Positions 18,351-28,166 of a stretch of DNA of 63,611 bases are shown here, in pieces; within the stretch, counting starts at the first letter, position 1, and each line of letters begins with the position of its first letter. The stretch comes from Candidatus Pelagibacter sp. Lineage in GTDB: Bacteria > Pseudomonadota > Alphaproteobacteria > Pelagibacterales > Pelagibacteraceae. The stretch is from positions 1 through 63,611 of the forward strand of contig JAOHKR010000005.1 of the NCBI GenBank assembly GCA_028101445.1. Direction: 5' to 3'. Both the position numbers and the translations under genes were made by a program. Below the pieces are notes generated by a model, which made no database searches, was not told where the DNA came from, and worked only from the letters and a program-made list of their open reading frames with translations.

Positions 18351-18979
18351 GGATAGAGAATTTCCTTATTCCATTTGCCATTGGCATTTTTATAATTCAA
18401 TCTCTCATGTATTCTTCCTTCTCCGTCTACCCAAAATTCAATTTCGTCAGGCATTAATCTCCAACCTGACCAGTGTGGTGGTCGCGGCACATTGTTTTCA
18501 TCAGAATATTTTTTTTCAAATTCTTTAATTTTATTTAAAAATGTTTCTCTTTTATCTAAAATTTGAGATTGAGAAGAAGCCCATGCGCTAATCCGATTTT
18601 TATAAGGTCGTGAATTATAATAATCATCTGCTTCTTTTGATGTTACCTCTTCGACTTTACCTATCACTCTAACTTGACGTCTTAAACTCTTCCAATGGAA
18701 ACACATTGAGGACTTTTGGTTATCTTTTAGCTCTCCACCTTTTTTACTGTTAAAATTCGTATAAAAAACAAATCCTCTATCACTTAAACCCTTGAGAAGA
18801 ACCATTCTTACATTGGGTTGATTATTTTTATCAGAAGTTGCAACTGCGACTGCGTTAGGATCATTAATTTCATTTTCCTCAGCTTTAGAAAACCATTTCT
18901 TGAATAATTCAATTGGATTATCCAAATCTTCAAAACAACTGTCTAGACCAAGTGAATTTTTGCCATTTTTTTGATTCAT
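18347..18979 (-). CDS. pdxH: Pyridoxamine 5'-phosphate oxidase
   Basis: This FMN enzyme makes pyridoxal 5'-phosphate from pyridoxine or pyridoxamine phosphate. The 210-residue length is standard. Recognisable segments are ATSDKNNQPNVRMVLLKG, SKKGGELKDNQKSSMCFHW (FMN phosphate contacts), RQVRVIGKVEEV, and the C-terminal PPHWSGWRLMPDEIEFW and IHERLNY. It is divergent from aroC with 34 bases between. Confidence 0.96.
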   Translation of the reverse strand: MNQKNGKNSLGLDSCFEDLDNPIELFKKWFSKAEENEINDPNAVAVATSDKNNQPNVRMVLLKGLSDRGFVFYTNFNSKKGGELKDNQKSSMCFHWKSLRRQVRVIGKVEEVTSKEADDYYNSRPYKNRISAWASSQSQILDKRETFLNKIKEFEKKYSDENNVPRPPHWSGWRLMPDEIEFWVDGEGRIHERLNYKNANGKWNKEILYP

Positions 18980-19013
18980 ATATTATGTAAAATAAACTAT
19001 ACATTATTTAACT

Positions 19014-20096
19014 ATGTCTTTTAATACTTTTGGAAAAATATTTAGATTTACTACTTGGGGAGAATCCCACGGTCCTGCAATAGGTTGTGTGGTGGACGGG
19101 TGTCCTCCAAATATTCCATTATCAGAGAAAGATATTCAAACTGATATGGATAGAAGACGACCAGGACAATCAAAATTTACCACTCAAAGAAAAGAACCAG
19201 ATAAAGTAATTATACTTTCTGGGGTTTTTGAAGGTAAAACAACTGGAACACCTATTTCAATTATTATTTATAATGAAGATAAAAAATCTAGAGACTATGA
19301 GTCTATTAAAAATAAATTTAGACCAGGTCATGCTGATTTTACCTATTTTAAAAAATATGGGATTAGAGATTTTAGAGGTGGTGGTAGACAATCAGCAAGG
19401 GAGACCGCTTGCAGAGTGGCAGCTGGCGCAGTTGCTAGAATTGTTTTAAAAAAAATTATTGGCTCAAAGTTTAATGTGATTGGAGCCGTCACTCAGTTAG
19501 GTTTGATGTCTTGTGATAAATCAAATTGGAAAGATATTGAGATAAGAAAAAATCCTTTTTTCTGCCCAGATAAAAAATCTGTAAAACTATGGGAAGAATA
19601 TTTATTAGCTGTAAGAAAAGCTGGATCTTCTTGTGGAGCAATAATTGAATTAAGAGCAACTGGAATTCCTGTTGGTTTAGGCGCACCAATTTACTCGAAA
19701 TTAGATACTGATATTGCAGCTGCATTAATGAGTATCAATGCTGTTAAAGGTGTAAACATTGGATCAGGAATGAATGCAGCTTTCTTGAGTGGTGAAGAAA
19801 ATTCTGATGAAATGAGTAAGCGTTCAGGTAAAGTAAAATTTAAAACAAATCATGCTGGTGGTATTTTAGGTGGTATTTCATCTGGGCAAGATATTGTAGC
19901 TTCATTTGCGGTAAAACCTACGTCATCTATTTTAACAAGTCGCGATACTATAGATAAAAAAGGCAAGAATACAAAAATTTCTGTAAAAGGTCGTCATGAT
20001 CCTTGTGTAGGGATTAGAGCGGTACCTATTGGTGAAGCGATGATAAATTGTGTATTACTAGATCACTTATTAATGCACAGAGCTCAATGTGGTTAA
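19014..20096 (+). CDS. aroC: Chorismate synthase
   Basis: The enzyme removes phosphate from EPSP to give chorismate, using reduced FMN. The 360 residues start with [20 protein letters not shown] and contain [29 protein letters not shown] and [20 protein letters not shown], the three classical signatures. It overlaps dxs convergently by 4 bases. Confidence 0.97.
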   Translation: MSFNTFGKIFRFTTWGESHGPAIGCVVDGCPPNIPLSEKDIQTDMDRRRPGQSKFTTQRKEPDKVIILSGVFEGKTTGTPISIIIYNEDKKSRDYESIKNKFRPGHADFTYFKKYGIRDFRGGGRQSARETACRVAAGAVARIVLKKIIGSKFNVIGAVTQLGLMSCDKSNWKDIEIRKNPFFCPDKKSVKLWEEYLLAVRKAGSSCGAIIELRATGIPVGLGAPIYSKLDTDIAAALMSINAVKGVNIGSGMNAAFLSGEENSDEMSKRSGKVKFKTNHAGGILGGISSGQDIVASFAVKPTSSILTSRDTIDKKGKNTKISVKGRHDPCVGIRAVPIGEAMINCVLLDHLLMHRAQCG

Positions 20097-22012
20097 GTAG
20101 AAATCTTACTTTTATTTTTAGCTAAAATTACATTTGAATTTAAAGTTTCTTCAACTTTATTTGCAATAGATGTACTATCTAAACCTGCAACTTCATACAT
20201 TTTTTCTGGAGTGTCTTGATCTATAAATATATCTGGCAATATCATAGATCTAAATTTCAAACCTCTATCAAACACACCTCTATCTGATAATAATTGCATA
20301 ACATGTGAACCAAATCCTCCAATAGAACCTTCTTCAATAGTAATTAAAACTTCATGATTAGTAGCTATTTCCATTATTAATTTTTCATCTAAAGGTTTAG
20401 CGAACCTTGCGTCTACGATTGTACAGTCTATGCCTTGGTTAAAAAGTTTTTCTGCTGCTTTCTTGCATTCATCTAATCTTGTACCAAAATTTAAAATAGC
20501 AACTTTTTTTCCTTCTTGTATTATCCTTCCTTTACCTATTTCTAAAATATCTTTTATTGAAGGCAATTCCATGCCAATTCCATTACCTCTTGGGTATCTA
20601 AAAGCAGAAGGGCGGTCGTTAATATTAACTGATGTGTTGATCATTTTAACAAGCTCTGCCTCATCACTAGCGGCCATAACTACAAAATTAGGTAAAGTTG
20701 ATAAATAAGTTATATCAAAAGACCCTGCATGCGTTGGTCCATCCGCTCCGACTAAACCAGCTCTATCTATAGCAAACCTTACAGGTAAAGATTGTAATGC
20801 TACATCATGAACTACTTGATCGTAAGCTCTTTGTAAAAAAGTAGAGTAAATTGCTGCATATGGTTTATAACCCTCTGTTGCTAGCCCTGCAGCAAAAGTA
20901 ACTGCGTGTTGTTCAGCTATTCCTACATCAAAGGTTCGATCAGGAAATTTTTTTTGAAATAAATTTAGGCCTGTTCCTGATGGCATTGCACCAGTAATTC
21001 CTATAATTTTTGTGTCTTGTTCAGCATGTTTAATTAGGGTTTCAGCAAAAACTTTGGTGTAAGAAGGAATATTTGACTTTGATTTTATTTGTTCTCCTGT
21101 TGATATATTAAACTTAGAAACACCATGGTATTTATCACCTGAGTCCTCTGCTGGCTTGTATCCTTTTCCTTTTTGTGTTCTTACATGAATTAATACTGGT
21201 CCTTGATGATTTGAATTTTTAACATTTTCAAGAATTTGAACTAGATTATCAACATCATGTCCATCGACTGGGCCAACATAGTAAAAACCTAATTCACTAA
21301 ATAGCGTTCCACCTGTTACAATATTTCTTAGCAAATCTTCAGCTTTTCCAGCTTTTTGACTAAATCTTTTAGAAAATGCAGAGATAACCATTTTTATTGT
21401 TTCTCTTAAATTGAAATATAATTTTCCAGATAATAATTTTGCCAAGTAATTGCTCATTGCGCCCACGGGTCTTGCAATTGACATATCGTTGTCATTTAAA
21501 ATTACAATCAACTTAGATTTTAAAGCACCTGCATTATTCATGGCTTCATAAGCCATTCCTGCACTCATAGCACCATCTCCAATAACGGCTACTACATTAT
21601 TATTGTTGTTCGATAATTTTTTTGCTACAGCCATGCCCAAAGTTGAAGAAATAGAAGTGGAACTATGTGCTGCACCAAAAGGATCATATTCACTCTCAGT
21701 TCGTTTTGTAAATCCAGATAACCCCCCACCTTTACGAAGTGTTTTTATTCTATCTCTTCTCCCTGTAATTATTTTATGCGGATAACATTGATGGCTTACA
21801 TCCCAAACTAATTTGTCTTTGGGGGTATCAAAAACATAGTGCAAAGCTACTGTTAATTCAACAACACCTAATCCAGCACCTAAGTGTCCTCCTGTTTCAG
21901 AAACAATGTCTATTAATTCATCCCTAAGCTCATTAGATATTTGTTTAAGGTCATTTTTTTTAAATTTTCTTAAATCGGCAGGAAAATTTATTTGCTTTAT
22001 TATTTGTCCCAT
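20093..22012 (-). CDS. dxs: 1-deoxy-D-xylulose-5-phosphate synthase
   Basis: Dxs condenses pyruvate and glyceraldehyde 3-phosphate in the first step of the non-mevalonate isoprenoid pathway. The 639-residue thiamine-diphosphate enzyme has the [18 protein letters not shown] cofactor motif, the transketolase-like pyrimidine-binding domain with [16 protein letters not shown], and [17 protein letters not shown]. It is last in the xseB-ispA-dxs operon; its start shares a base with the ispA stop. Its product feeds quinone tails, undecaprenyl phosphate and, where present, retinal for proteorhodopsin. Confidence 0.97.
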   Translation of the reverse strand: MGQIIKQINFPADLRKFKKNDLKQISNELRDELIDIVSETGGHLGAGLGVVELTVALHYVFDTPKDKLVWDVSHQCYPHKIITGRRDRIKTLRKGGGLSGFTKRTESEYDPFGAAHSSTSISSTLGMAVAKKLSNNNNNVVAVIGDGAMSAGMAYEAMNNAGALKSKLIVILNDNDMSIARPVGAMSNYLAKLLSGKLYFNLRETIKMVISAFSKRFSQKAGKAEDLLRNIVTGGTLFSELGFYYVGPVDGHDVDNLVQILENVKNSNHQGPVLIHVRTQKGKGYKPAEDSGDKYHGVSKFNISTGEQIKSKSNIPSYTKVFAETLIKHAEQDTKIIGITGAMPSGTGLNLFQKKFPDRTFDVGIAEQHAVTFAAGLATEGYKPYAAIYSTFLQRAYDQVVHDVALQSLPVRFAIDRAGLVGADGPTHAGSFDITYLSTLPNFVVMAASDEAELVKMINTSVNINDRPSAFRYPRGNGIGMELPSIKDILEIGKGRIIQEGKKVAILNFGTRLDECKKAAEKLFNQGIDCTIVDARFAKPLDEKLIMEIATNHEVLITIEEGSIGGFGSHVMQLLSDRGVFDRGLKFRSMILPDIFIDQDTPEKMYEVAGLDSTSIANKVEETLNSNVILAKNKSKIST

Positions 22013-22887
22013 TAAAAATTTCTTTCTAAAATAAATTCAATCGTATTAATTAAATTCATACCTTTTTTTCCATGTTTTTTTAATTTAAGCAATATTTTTT
22101 TCTTTAAATTTAAGGCATATAAATATGCTTTTTTTTCTCCCATTAAGTTAAGCAATGTGGATTTTCCTTTTTTATTATCTTTTTTAACTGGCTTACCAGT
22201 AAATTTTTTTGAACTTTTTATGTCTAAAAAATCATCAGCTAATTGAAATAAAAGTCCTATTTCTTCACCTAGATTACTTAAAAATTTTTTTTCTTTATTA
22301 CTTTTATTTGCAATAGCGCCTACTGCGTACAAGCAAAAGTTAAATAATTTTCCAGTTTTTTTTTTTTGCATATCAATAATTTGACTTATTTTTTTATTTT
22401 TATTTTCAAACTTTAAATCTAATTCCTGCCCACCAGCGATACCTGTGTGCCCGGAACAATTGGCTAAAGATTTAATGATCTCATTTTTTAATTTTGCGTT
22501 AAGTTTATATTTTTTGTCTGCAATTATTTCAAAAGACAAGGTTAGTAATGAACTCCCAGCTAAAACAGCCGAGGCTTCACCATATTTAATATGAGTCGAA
22601 GGCTTACCTCTTCTCATTGCGTCATTATCCATACAGGGCAAATCGTCATGTATTAATGAATATGAATGCATACATTCTACTGCTGCACATATGTTTATTA
22701 ATTTTTTTTCATTAATATTAAATATTCTTCCAGTATCAAAAATAATTGTAGATCTAATTTTTTTACCTCCTGAAATTAATCCATACTTCATCGGTTGACT
22801 CAGTGGTGATTGGTTTTGACTTTTCAAGTATTTGATTAAAAATTTATCAATTTTTTTTGCATTCTTAGATAGTTTTTTTTTAATCAT
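22012..22887 (-). CDS. ispA: Farnesyl/geranylgeranyl diphosphate synthase
   Basis: A short-chain trans-prenyltransferase of 291 residues. The first Asp-rich motif ([18 protein letters not shown]) has the two-residue insertion typical of bacterial FPP synthases, and the second is [10 protein letters not shown]. The context between xseB and dxs is the conserved proteobacterial one. Whether it stops at C15 or continues to C20 is not decided by what I can see. Confidence 0.93.
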   Translation of the reverse strand: MIKKKLSKNAKKIDKFLIKYLKSQNQSPLSQPMKYGLISGGKKIRSTIIFDTGRIFNINEKKLINICAAVECMHSYSLIHDDLPCMDNDAMRRGKPSTHIKYGEASAVLAGSSLLTLSFEIIADKKYKLNAKLKNEIIKSLANCSGHTGIAGGQELDLKFENKNKKISQIIDMQKKKTGKLFNFCLYAVGAIANKSNKEKKFLSNLGEEIGLLFQLADDFLDIKSSKKFTGKPVKKDNKKGKSTLLNLMGEKKAYLYALNLKKKILLKLKKHGKKGMNLINTIEFILERNF

Positions 22888-22889
22888 TT

Positions 22890-23102
22890 TTATGATCCCT
22901 TTTTTGATGAGATTTCTTTAAATTTTTTTTTAAACAAATAATCTATGTACTTATTTAATTTAATTAACCTTTCATAGTCACTTAAAGAGCTACTTAAATC
23001 ACTTTCTTGACTTTCTAATTTGGTTAAAATCCTATCTATTTCTTCTCTTGCCTCTTTTAATGATTTACTTTTTAAATCTGCTGGAATAATTTCATTTTTC
23101 AT
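22890..23102 (-). CDS. xseB: Exodeoxyribonuclease VII small subunit
   Basis: The 70-residue protein is a small helical subunit that binds XseA and is needed for single-strand DNA exonuclease activity. The pattern SLKEAREEIDRILTKLES followed by SLSDYERLIKLNKYIDYLF matches the XseB fold (the normal L-E-x-x-Y-E-x-G core). It heads the xseB-ispA-dxs operon, the usual place, with 2 bases before ispA. Confidence 0.88.
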   Translation of the reverse strand: MKNEIIPADLKSKSLKEAREEIDRILTKLESQESDLSSSLSDYERLIKLNKYIDYLFKKKFKEISSKKGS

Positions 23103-23120
23103 CTAATAAATAATTACATT

Positions 23121-24080
23121 ATGAAAAATAGTTATTCAAATATATTCCCTCTTAGTGAAAAAACTCTTAATAAAACTATTAAACTTTTGACGAAAGGGAG
23201 ATTGGTAGCTCTTCCTACAGAGACTGTATATGGTCTTGCAGGCAATGGATACTCTAGAGAAGCAATAAAAAAAATTTATAGATTAAAAGGAAGACCTAAA
23301 TTAAATCCTCTAATAATTCATTATCTCAATATTAAACAAGCATTAGATGATGTTGTTATTAATAGAAACTTTAAAAAATTGTATGAAAAATTATGTCCTG
23401 GACCAATCACTTTCATTTTAAAAAAGAAGAAAAATTCTAAAGTTTGTCCTTTAGCCACCGCAAAATTGATGACCGTTGCTGTAAGATTTCCAGAACACAA
23501 GATTGTAAGAAGAATTTTGAAAAAAGTTAATTTTCCATTGGCAATGCCTAGTGCGAACATATCATCAAGCGTAAGCCCGGTCTGTGCAGAAGATGTGTTT
23601 GATGAATTTAAAAAAAAAATTAGTTTAATTGTTGACGGTGGCCAATCAAAAATTGGTATCGAGTCTACTGTAATTGATTTAACAAATAAGCCAAAAATAC
23701 TAAGACCAGGGATAATTATTTCCTCTAAAATTGAAAAATTTTTAAAGTTAAAAATAAAAAAAAATTCAAATAAATCTAAAATTAAATCTCCTGGAATGTT
23801 AAAAAAGCATTATTCACCTGGATTACCTGTGTTAATTAATCAAAAAAAAATAGATAAAAAAAGTGCTTTTATTTATCTTGGTAATAATTTTAAAAATAAA
23901 AGAAATTTTTTTAGTTTAAGTAAAAGCTCAAATTTAAATGAAGCAGCATCTAATTTATACAAAACTTTTAGAGAAATTAAAAAAAGAGGTTTTAAAAAAA
24001 TTCAAATAGCACCTATACCATCAAAAGGTTCTGGAATTGCTATTAATGACAGAATAAAAAGAGCGGCAAGAACAAAATGA
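23121..24080 (+). CDS. tsaC: Threonylcarbamoyl-AMP synthase, Sua5 type
   Basis: The enzyme makes threonylcarbamoyl-AMP for the t6A37 modification of ANN-decoding tRNAs. The first about 200 residues form the YrdC domain (RLVALPTETVYGLAGNGYS, KGRPKLNPLIIH, MPSANISSSVSP, IESTVIDL), and the remainder is the C-terminal Sua5 domain (GMLKKHYSPGLP onwards), so the 319-residue length is the long form. The end overlaps the ABC ATPase gene by 4 bases. Confidence 0.93.
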   Translation: MKNSYSNIFPLSEKTLNKTIKLLTKGRLVALPTETVYGLAGNGYSREAIKKIYRLKGRPKLNPLIIHYLNIKQALDDVVINRNFKKLYEKLCPGPITFILKKKKNSKVCPLATAKLMTVAVRFPEHKIVRRILKKVNFPLAMPSANISSSVSPVCAEDVFDEFKKKISLIVDGGQSKIGIESTVIDLTNKPKILRPGIIISSKIEKFLKLKIKKNSNKSKIKSPGMLKKHYSPGLPVLINQKKIDKKSAFIYLGNNFKNKRNFFSLSKSSNLNEAASNLYKTFREIKKRGFKKIQIAPIPSKGSGIAINDRIKRAARTK

Positions 24081-24811
24081 AATTAGAAATTATAAAGTTA
24101 GTTAAAAAATTTAATTCTACTGTAGCAGTCAACAATATAAGTTTTAAAATTGAAAAAAATAAAACTTTAGGACTTCTTGGTCCAAATGGATGTGGAAAAA
24201 CAACCTCTATAGGAATGATGTTGGGGTTAATTACACCCACTAGTGGTGAAATTTTTATAGACGAAATTTCTCTTGAACCTAAAAACAGAATCAAATTATT
24301 AAGTAAGATGAATTTTGCTTCTCCTTATATAGAATTACCAAAAAAACTGACTGTAAAACAAAACCTTGAAATTTATGCAAGACTTTACAGTGTGAAAAAT
24401 ATTTCAGAAAGGATTTCTGAGATGATTGAAGATTTAAATTTAAAAAATTTTCTTAATAAAAAAACCGGTGAACTTTCTTCTGGACAAAAAAATAGAGTAT
24501 CTTTAGCAAAATCTTTGATAAATAAACCTAGATTATTATTTCTTGACGAGCCAACGGCTAGTTTAGATCCTGATATCGGTGATTTTGTGAGAGAATATTT
24601 AGAAAATTATAAAAATAATAATGAACTTACTATGTTGTTAGCATCTCACAATATGAAAGAAGTAGAAAGACTATGCGATAGTATTGTGATGATGAAAAAA
24701 GGAGAAATTGTAGATAAAGGAACCTGCAGTGAAATTGTTTCTAAACATGGAAGAAAAAATTTAGAAGATACGTTTTTAAAAATAGCGAGGAGTAAAAATG
24801 AATTGGAGTAA
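24077..24811 (+). CDS. ABC transporter ATP-binding protein (ABC-2/NodI-like)
   Basis: A 244-residue ATPase with Walker A GPNGCGKTTS (about 33-42), the signature LSSGQKNR and Walker B LLFLDEPTA. Together with the permease that overlaps its end by 14 bases it forms an ABC-2 exporter. Such pairs export lipids, polysaccharide precursors or small molecules. Because the following genes look like glycan modifiers, a surface-glycan or glycolipid substrate is a reasonable inference, not a demonstration. Its start overlaps tsaC. Confidence 0.9.
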   Translation: MKLEIIKLVKKFNSTVAVNNISFKIEKNKTLGLLGPNGCGKTTSIGMMLGLITPTSGEIFIDEISLEPKNRIKLLSKMNFASPYIELPKKLTVKQNLEIYARLYSVKNISERISEMIEDLNLKNFLNKKTGELSSGQKNRVSLAKSLINKPRLLFLDEPTASLDPDIGDFVREYLENYKNNNELTMLLASHNMKEVERLCDSIVMMKKGEIVDKGTCSEIVSKHGRKNLEDTFLKIARSKNELE

Positions 24812-25589
24812 AATTTATGCACTAAGTCTAAGACATATATATTTAATTAAAGGATCTTTTCCTAGAATTTTAGATTTAATTTACTGGCCAACTATACAAA
24901 TTTTTCTGTGGGGCTTTATCTCTAAATTTTTTACATTAAATTCATCCTTTTATGAAAATACTATTGGAATTATTTTAAGTGCAGCTATTCTTTATGATTT
25001 TTTATTTCGATCTAGCATAAGCTATAATATGATGTTTTTGGAAGAAATTTGGAGTAGGAATTTTACAAATCTATTCATTGCGCCTATAAAAATTAGTGAA
25101 ATAATTGCAGCTTTAACTTTCACCGCTATTTTTAGAACTCTTATAGGTCTTATTCCAGCTTCACTTATTGCTATTCCTTTATTTGATGTATCTATTTTTA
25201 AAATAGGTTTTCCACTAATATTTCTTTTAACCACTTTATATATTTTTGGGGTAACGCTTGGGCTCTTGGTGACTTCAGGGCTAGTTCGATTTGGTCCATC
25301 TTTTGAAAATATAGCTTGGGCTAGTTTATTTTTTTTAGCCCCGCTTGGCTGTATTTATTATCCTATAGAAATTTTACCTTACTGGCTTCAAATAATAGCT
25401 AAATTATTACCTTTAGTTCATATCTTTGAGGAGATGAGAAATATATTAATTTATGATATTATTGATATATATCAAATATTAAAAGCGACTTTAATATCCT
25501 TTGTATATTTCATTTTAGGAATTATTGTATTTTATCGATCCTATGATGGTGCGAAAGAGCGTGGGACTTTAATTAATATGGGTGAATAA
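24798..25589 (+). CDS. ABC-2 type permease
   Basis: A 263-residue integral membrane protein with about six hydrophobic segments: near residues 29-45, 54-72, 100-130, 136-160, 166-185 and 232-252. It starts inside the ATPase gene and ends 3 bases before the oxygenase-like gene. The segment around EEIWSRNFTNLFIAPIK is typical of ABC-2/NodJ-type permeases. Substrate unknown. Confidence 0.87.
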   Translation: MNWSKIYALSLRHIYLIKGSFPRILDLIYWPTIQIFLWGFISKFFTLNSSFYENTIGIILSAAILYDFLFRSSISYNMMFLEEIWSRNFTNLFIAPIKISEIIAALTFTAIFRTLIGLIPASLIAIPLFDVSIFKIGFPLIFLLTTLYIFGVTLGLLVTSGLVRFGPSFENIAWASLFFLAPLGCIYYPIEILPYWLQIIAKLLPLVHIFEEMRNILIYDIIDIYQILKATLISFVYFILGIIVFYRSYDGAKERGTLINMGE

Positions 25590-25592
25590 AAT

Positions 25593-26300
25593 ATGCATAA
25601 AGAAATTGATAAAATAAGAGAATTAGAAGGACCAATTAAGATAGTAAAAAATTTATTCAGCAAAACTGAGATTGATAAATTTTTAGAGCTTTACAATAAA
25701 TTACCTACAACTGTACATAACAAAAAACAAAATGTAATAAAAAAAAGATGGCTCAAAAACATAAACTTGGAATTAGAAAAACTTTTCTACACAAAACTTA
25801 AAAATGAAATAGGCGATTTCAAAATGGATAATCTTAAAGATGAAAAAAATGAAGATATTCTTGGTCTTTTTCAGGAAAGTTATAACCCAATAGGATTGCA
25901 CGTAGATGGAGGTTTCAACACTGAAGAGATTATTTATAAACAAACTTTAATACCTCTAACTTCAAAAGGTGGCACTGTAATATTTAAAAATAAATTTTAT
26001 GGAAACTCAACTAATTTTACAATTAACAAGGAAGAATTAAATGAAAAAAAACTTAATTATGGCCAGAATTTAAGATCTTCAGAACACTTAAATTTATACG
26101 GCAAAGAGCCTTTTAATGTTTCTGACCATGAAAAATATCTAAAACATGAAAAAATGCAAAATCTTGCTGGCTTAGAGATCGATATGGTGTATGAATGGGA
26201 ATTAGGTTCAATGTTAATTTTTGATAGAACAAGATTACATTGTGCGTCTAGCTTAATTGATGGAAAAAAAATTGGTCTCACAACTTTCACAAAAAAATAA
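25593..26300 (+). CDS. Putative 2-oxoglutarate/Fe(II)-dependent oxygenase
   Basis: I recognise no named family member, but the 235-residue protein has the facial-triad pattern of non-haem Fe(II) oxygenases: H103-x-D105 in GLHVDGG and H216 in RLHCASS, separated by about 110 residues, with LGSMLIFDRTRLH forming the usual strand before the distal His. A basic residue after that His (K226 or K227) could bind 2-oxoglutarate. It sits between an ABC-2 exporter and an FkbM methyltransferase, so hydroxylation of a surface glycan, lipid or peptide is a guess. Confidence 0.65.
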   Translation: MHKEIDKIRELEGPIKIVKNLFSKTEIDKFLELYNKLPTTVHNKKQNVIKKRWLKNINLELEKLFYTKLKNEIGDFKMDNLKDEKNEDILGLFQESYNPIGLHVDGGFNTEEIIYKQTLIPLTSKGGTVIFKNKFYGNSTNFTINKEELNEKKLNYGQNLRSSEHLNLYGKEPFNVSDHEKYLKHEKMQNLAGLEIDMVYEWELGSMLIFDRTRLHCASSLIDGKKIGLTTFTKK

Positions 26301-26312
26301 TTATTATCAATC

Positions 26313-27260
26313 ATGTTTAAAAACAGAATTATGAAGCTCTCTAGAAGCTTGCTCAAAATAATTTTACCTACAATTTTTAAAATTTTAATTAAGCTTAAAT
26401 TAAATAGAAGGGTTATTAATTTTTTAAATGATAAAAGTTATAATAGCAATAATTCTTATGATTTTACCAAAATATTGAAAAATATACTAAACGATAAAAA
26501 AATAGTTGCTCTTGATATTGGCGCTCAAGGTGGTTTTAACTCTGATAATTTTTTTTCTAAAAAATATAATTCATTTTTTAAAAATGTATTAATTGAACCA
26601 ATTGAAGCAGAAGCAAATAAATTAAAAAAAAATAAATACATAATAAATAAAGGCTTATGGAGCAAACAAGAGATAAAAAAATTATTTATTTTAGATAATA
26701 GACTGGGTAGTTCTTCAATGTACCAACCAAATACAAAAAATTTTGATTTACATAATATACGAAAAGAAGATTATAAAAATTATGATATAACACGTACTGT
26801 AGAAATAAATTGTGACACTATTAATAATTTACTTTCGGAACTTAATTTAAAAAATTTAGACTATCTAAAAATTGATACCCAGGGTGCAGAACTTGAAATT
26901 TTAAAAGGCTTAGGTAATTACAAGCCTCTTTTAGTAAAAATAGAAGCACACATTTTTTCAATGTACAAAGATGTACCAAGTTGGCACAAACTTCTTAATC
27001 ACCTATATGAGTTAAATTATGTTGTTATTGACTGGAAAGGCATTGGTAAGCATAATTCTAGAGTACCTGCAGAAATGGATGTAATTTTAATTCCTAATTT
27101 CAATAATGATAATGGAAAAAATTTAATAATTAAGTCAAAAGAAAAGTTTATTAGCTTAATGTTAATATTTGGACAATTAAATTTACTTAAACTTATCTTA
27201 AAAAGATTTAATATTGATATGAAAGAATTGGAAAAATTTGAGGATCTTTACTTTAATTAA
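26313..27260 (+). CDS. FkbM-family methyltransferase
   Basis: The 315-residue protein has an N-terminal basic/hydrophobic stretch (to about residue 35), then the SAM-binding motif VALDIGAQGGFNSDNF near residue 65, and the FkbM signature YLKIDTQGAELEILKG near residue 190. FkbM-type enzymes O-methylate sugars or polyketides and are frequent in surface-polysaccharide loci. The start at 26313 or at ATG 26331 is possible. Its last base is the first base of the GT17 start codon. Confidence 0.85.
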   Translation: MFKNRIMKLSRSLLKIILPTIFKILIKLKLNRRVINFLNDKSYNSNNSYDFTKILKNILNDKKIVALDIGAQGGFNSDNFFSKKYNSFFKNVLIEPIEAEANKLKKNKYIINKGLWSKQEIKKLFILDNRLGSSSMYQPNTKNFDLHNIRKEDYKNYDITRTVEINCDTINNLLSELNLKNLDYLKIDTQGAELEILKGLGNYKPLLVKIEAHIFSMYKDVPSWHKLLNHLYELNYVVIDWKGIGKHNSRVPAEMDVILIPNFNNDNGKNLIIKSKEKFISLMLIFGQLNLLKLILKRFNIDMKELEKFEDLYFN

Positions 27261-28060
27261 TGGCTATTTACGATTGTTTTCAATATTTTGATGAAGATCA
27301 CATGGTCGATTTAAGACTTAATATATTAAATCAATATGTTGATTATTTTGTTATTTCAGAATCAACAAAGACACATCAGGGAGAAAACAAAAAAATAAAT
27401 TTTGATATTAAAAAATTTTCAAAGTTTAAAGATAAAATTAAATTTATTGTTGCTGATTATAGTAAAGAGATAAACTTTAAGAAACATATTGGAGGAGAAT
27501 CTCCAATAGAGCAACATCAAAGGAATTCACTTATAAAAGGAATTGAAGATGCGTCGTCTGAAGATTTAATTATTTTATCTGACTCAGATGAAATACCTGA
27601 CTTAACAAAACTTAACGAAATTAATAACAATAAAAAATTTATAGCATTTTCTCAAAAAATGTTCATGTACAAAATTAATCTTCAAAATATTGATGAGAGT
27701 GATTGGATTGGCTCTAAAATTACAAAAAAAAAAAATATAACTACAATGCAAAATTTAAGAAATTTGAAATTTAAAAAATATCCATTTTGGAGGTTAGATA
27801 AAAAAAACTTACAAACTATCCACGGGGGATGGCATTTTTCATTTCTTCAAACATCTGAACAAATTTTAAAAAAAATTAAATCATTTTCGCATGGTGAATT
27901 TAATATCGATAATATTAATGAAAAAAGTATAGAGAAAAAAATATTGAAAAATGAGGATATTTTTGGAAGAGGTATAACCTTAAAAAAGATTGAATTGGAC
28001 ACTAGTTACCCAAATTATATTTTAGAAAATAAAGAAAAATTTTCAAAATGGATTATTTGA
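27260..28060 (+). CDS. Glycosyltransferase family 17-like protein
   Basis: The 266 residues open with AIYDCFQYFDEDHMVDLRLNIL, followed by D-x-F-V-I-S-E-S, DLIILSDSDEIPD (the D-x-D metal/nucleotide-sugar motif) and GGWHFSF, a pattern typical of GT17 (beta-1,4-N-acetylglucosaminyltransferase III relatives). It probably adds a sugar to a surface glycan. It is the last gene of the 24-28 kb block and stops 3 bases before the 3' end of the opposing tRNA-Arg. Confidence 0.85.
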   Translation: MAIYDCFQYFDEDHMVDLRLNILNQYVDYFVISESTKTHQGENKKINFDIKKFSKFKDKIKFIVADYSKEINFKKHIGGESPIEQHQRNSLIKGIEDASSEDLIILSDSDEIPDLTKLNEINNNKKFIAFSQKMFMYKINLQNIDESDWIGSKITKKKNITTMQNLRNLKFKKYPFWRLDKKNLQTIHGGWHFSFLQTSEQILKKIKSFSHGEFNIDNINEKSIEKKILKNEDIFGRGITLKKIELDTSYPNYILENKEKFSKWII

Positions 28061-28063
28061 GGT

Positions 28064-28141
28064 TGGTGCGCCGGATAGGAGTCGAACCCATAACCTCCGG
28101 AGCCGAAATCCGGCGCTCTATCCAGTTGAAGCTACCGGCGC
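28064..28141 (-). tRNA. tRNA-Arg (anticodon TCG)
   Basis: On the minus strand a 78-base cloverleaf: acceptor GCGCCGG/CCGGCGC, discriminator A, encoded CCA, D loop with AACTGGATAGA, anticodon stem CCGGA/TCCGG with loop TTTCGGC (TCG), and T arm TGGGTTCGACTCC. It lies between the GT17 gene and rluD. Confidence 0.97.
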
Positions 28142-28166
28142 ATTAATATTTAATCTAAATTAATTT

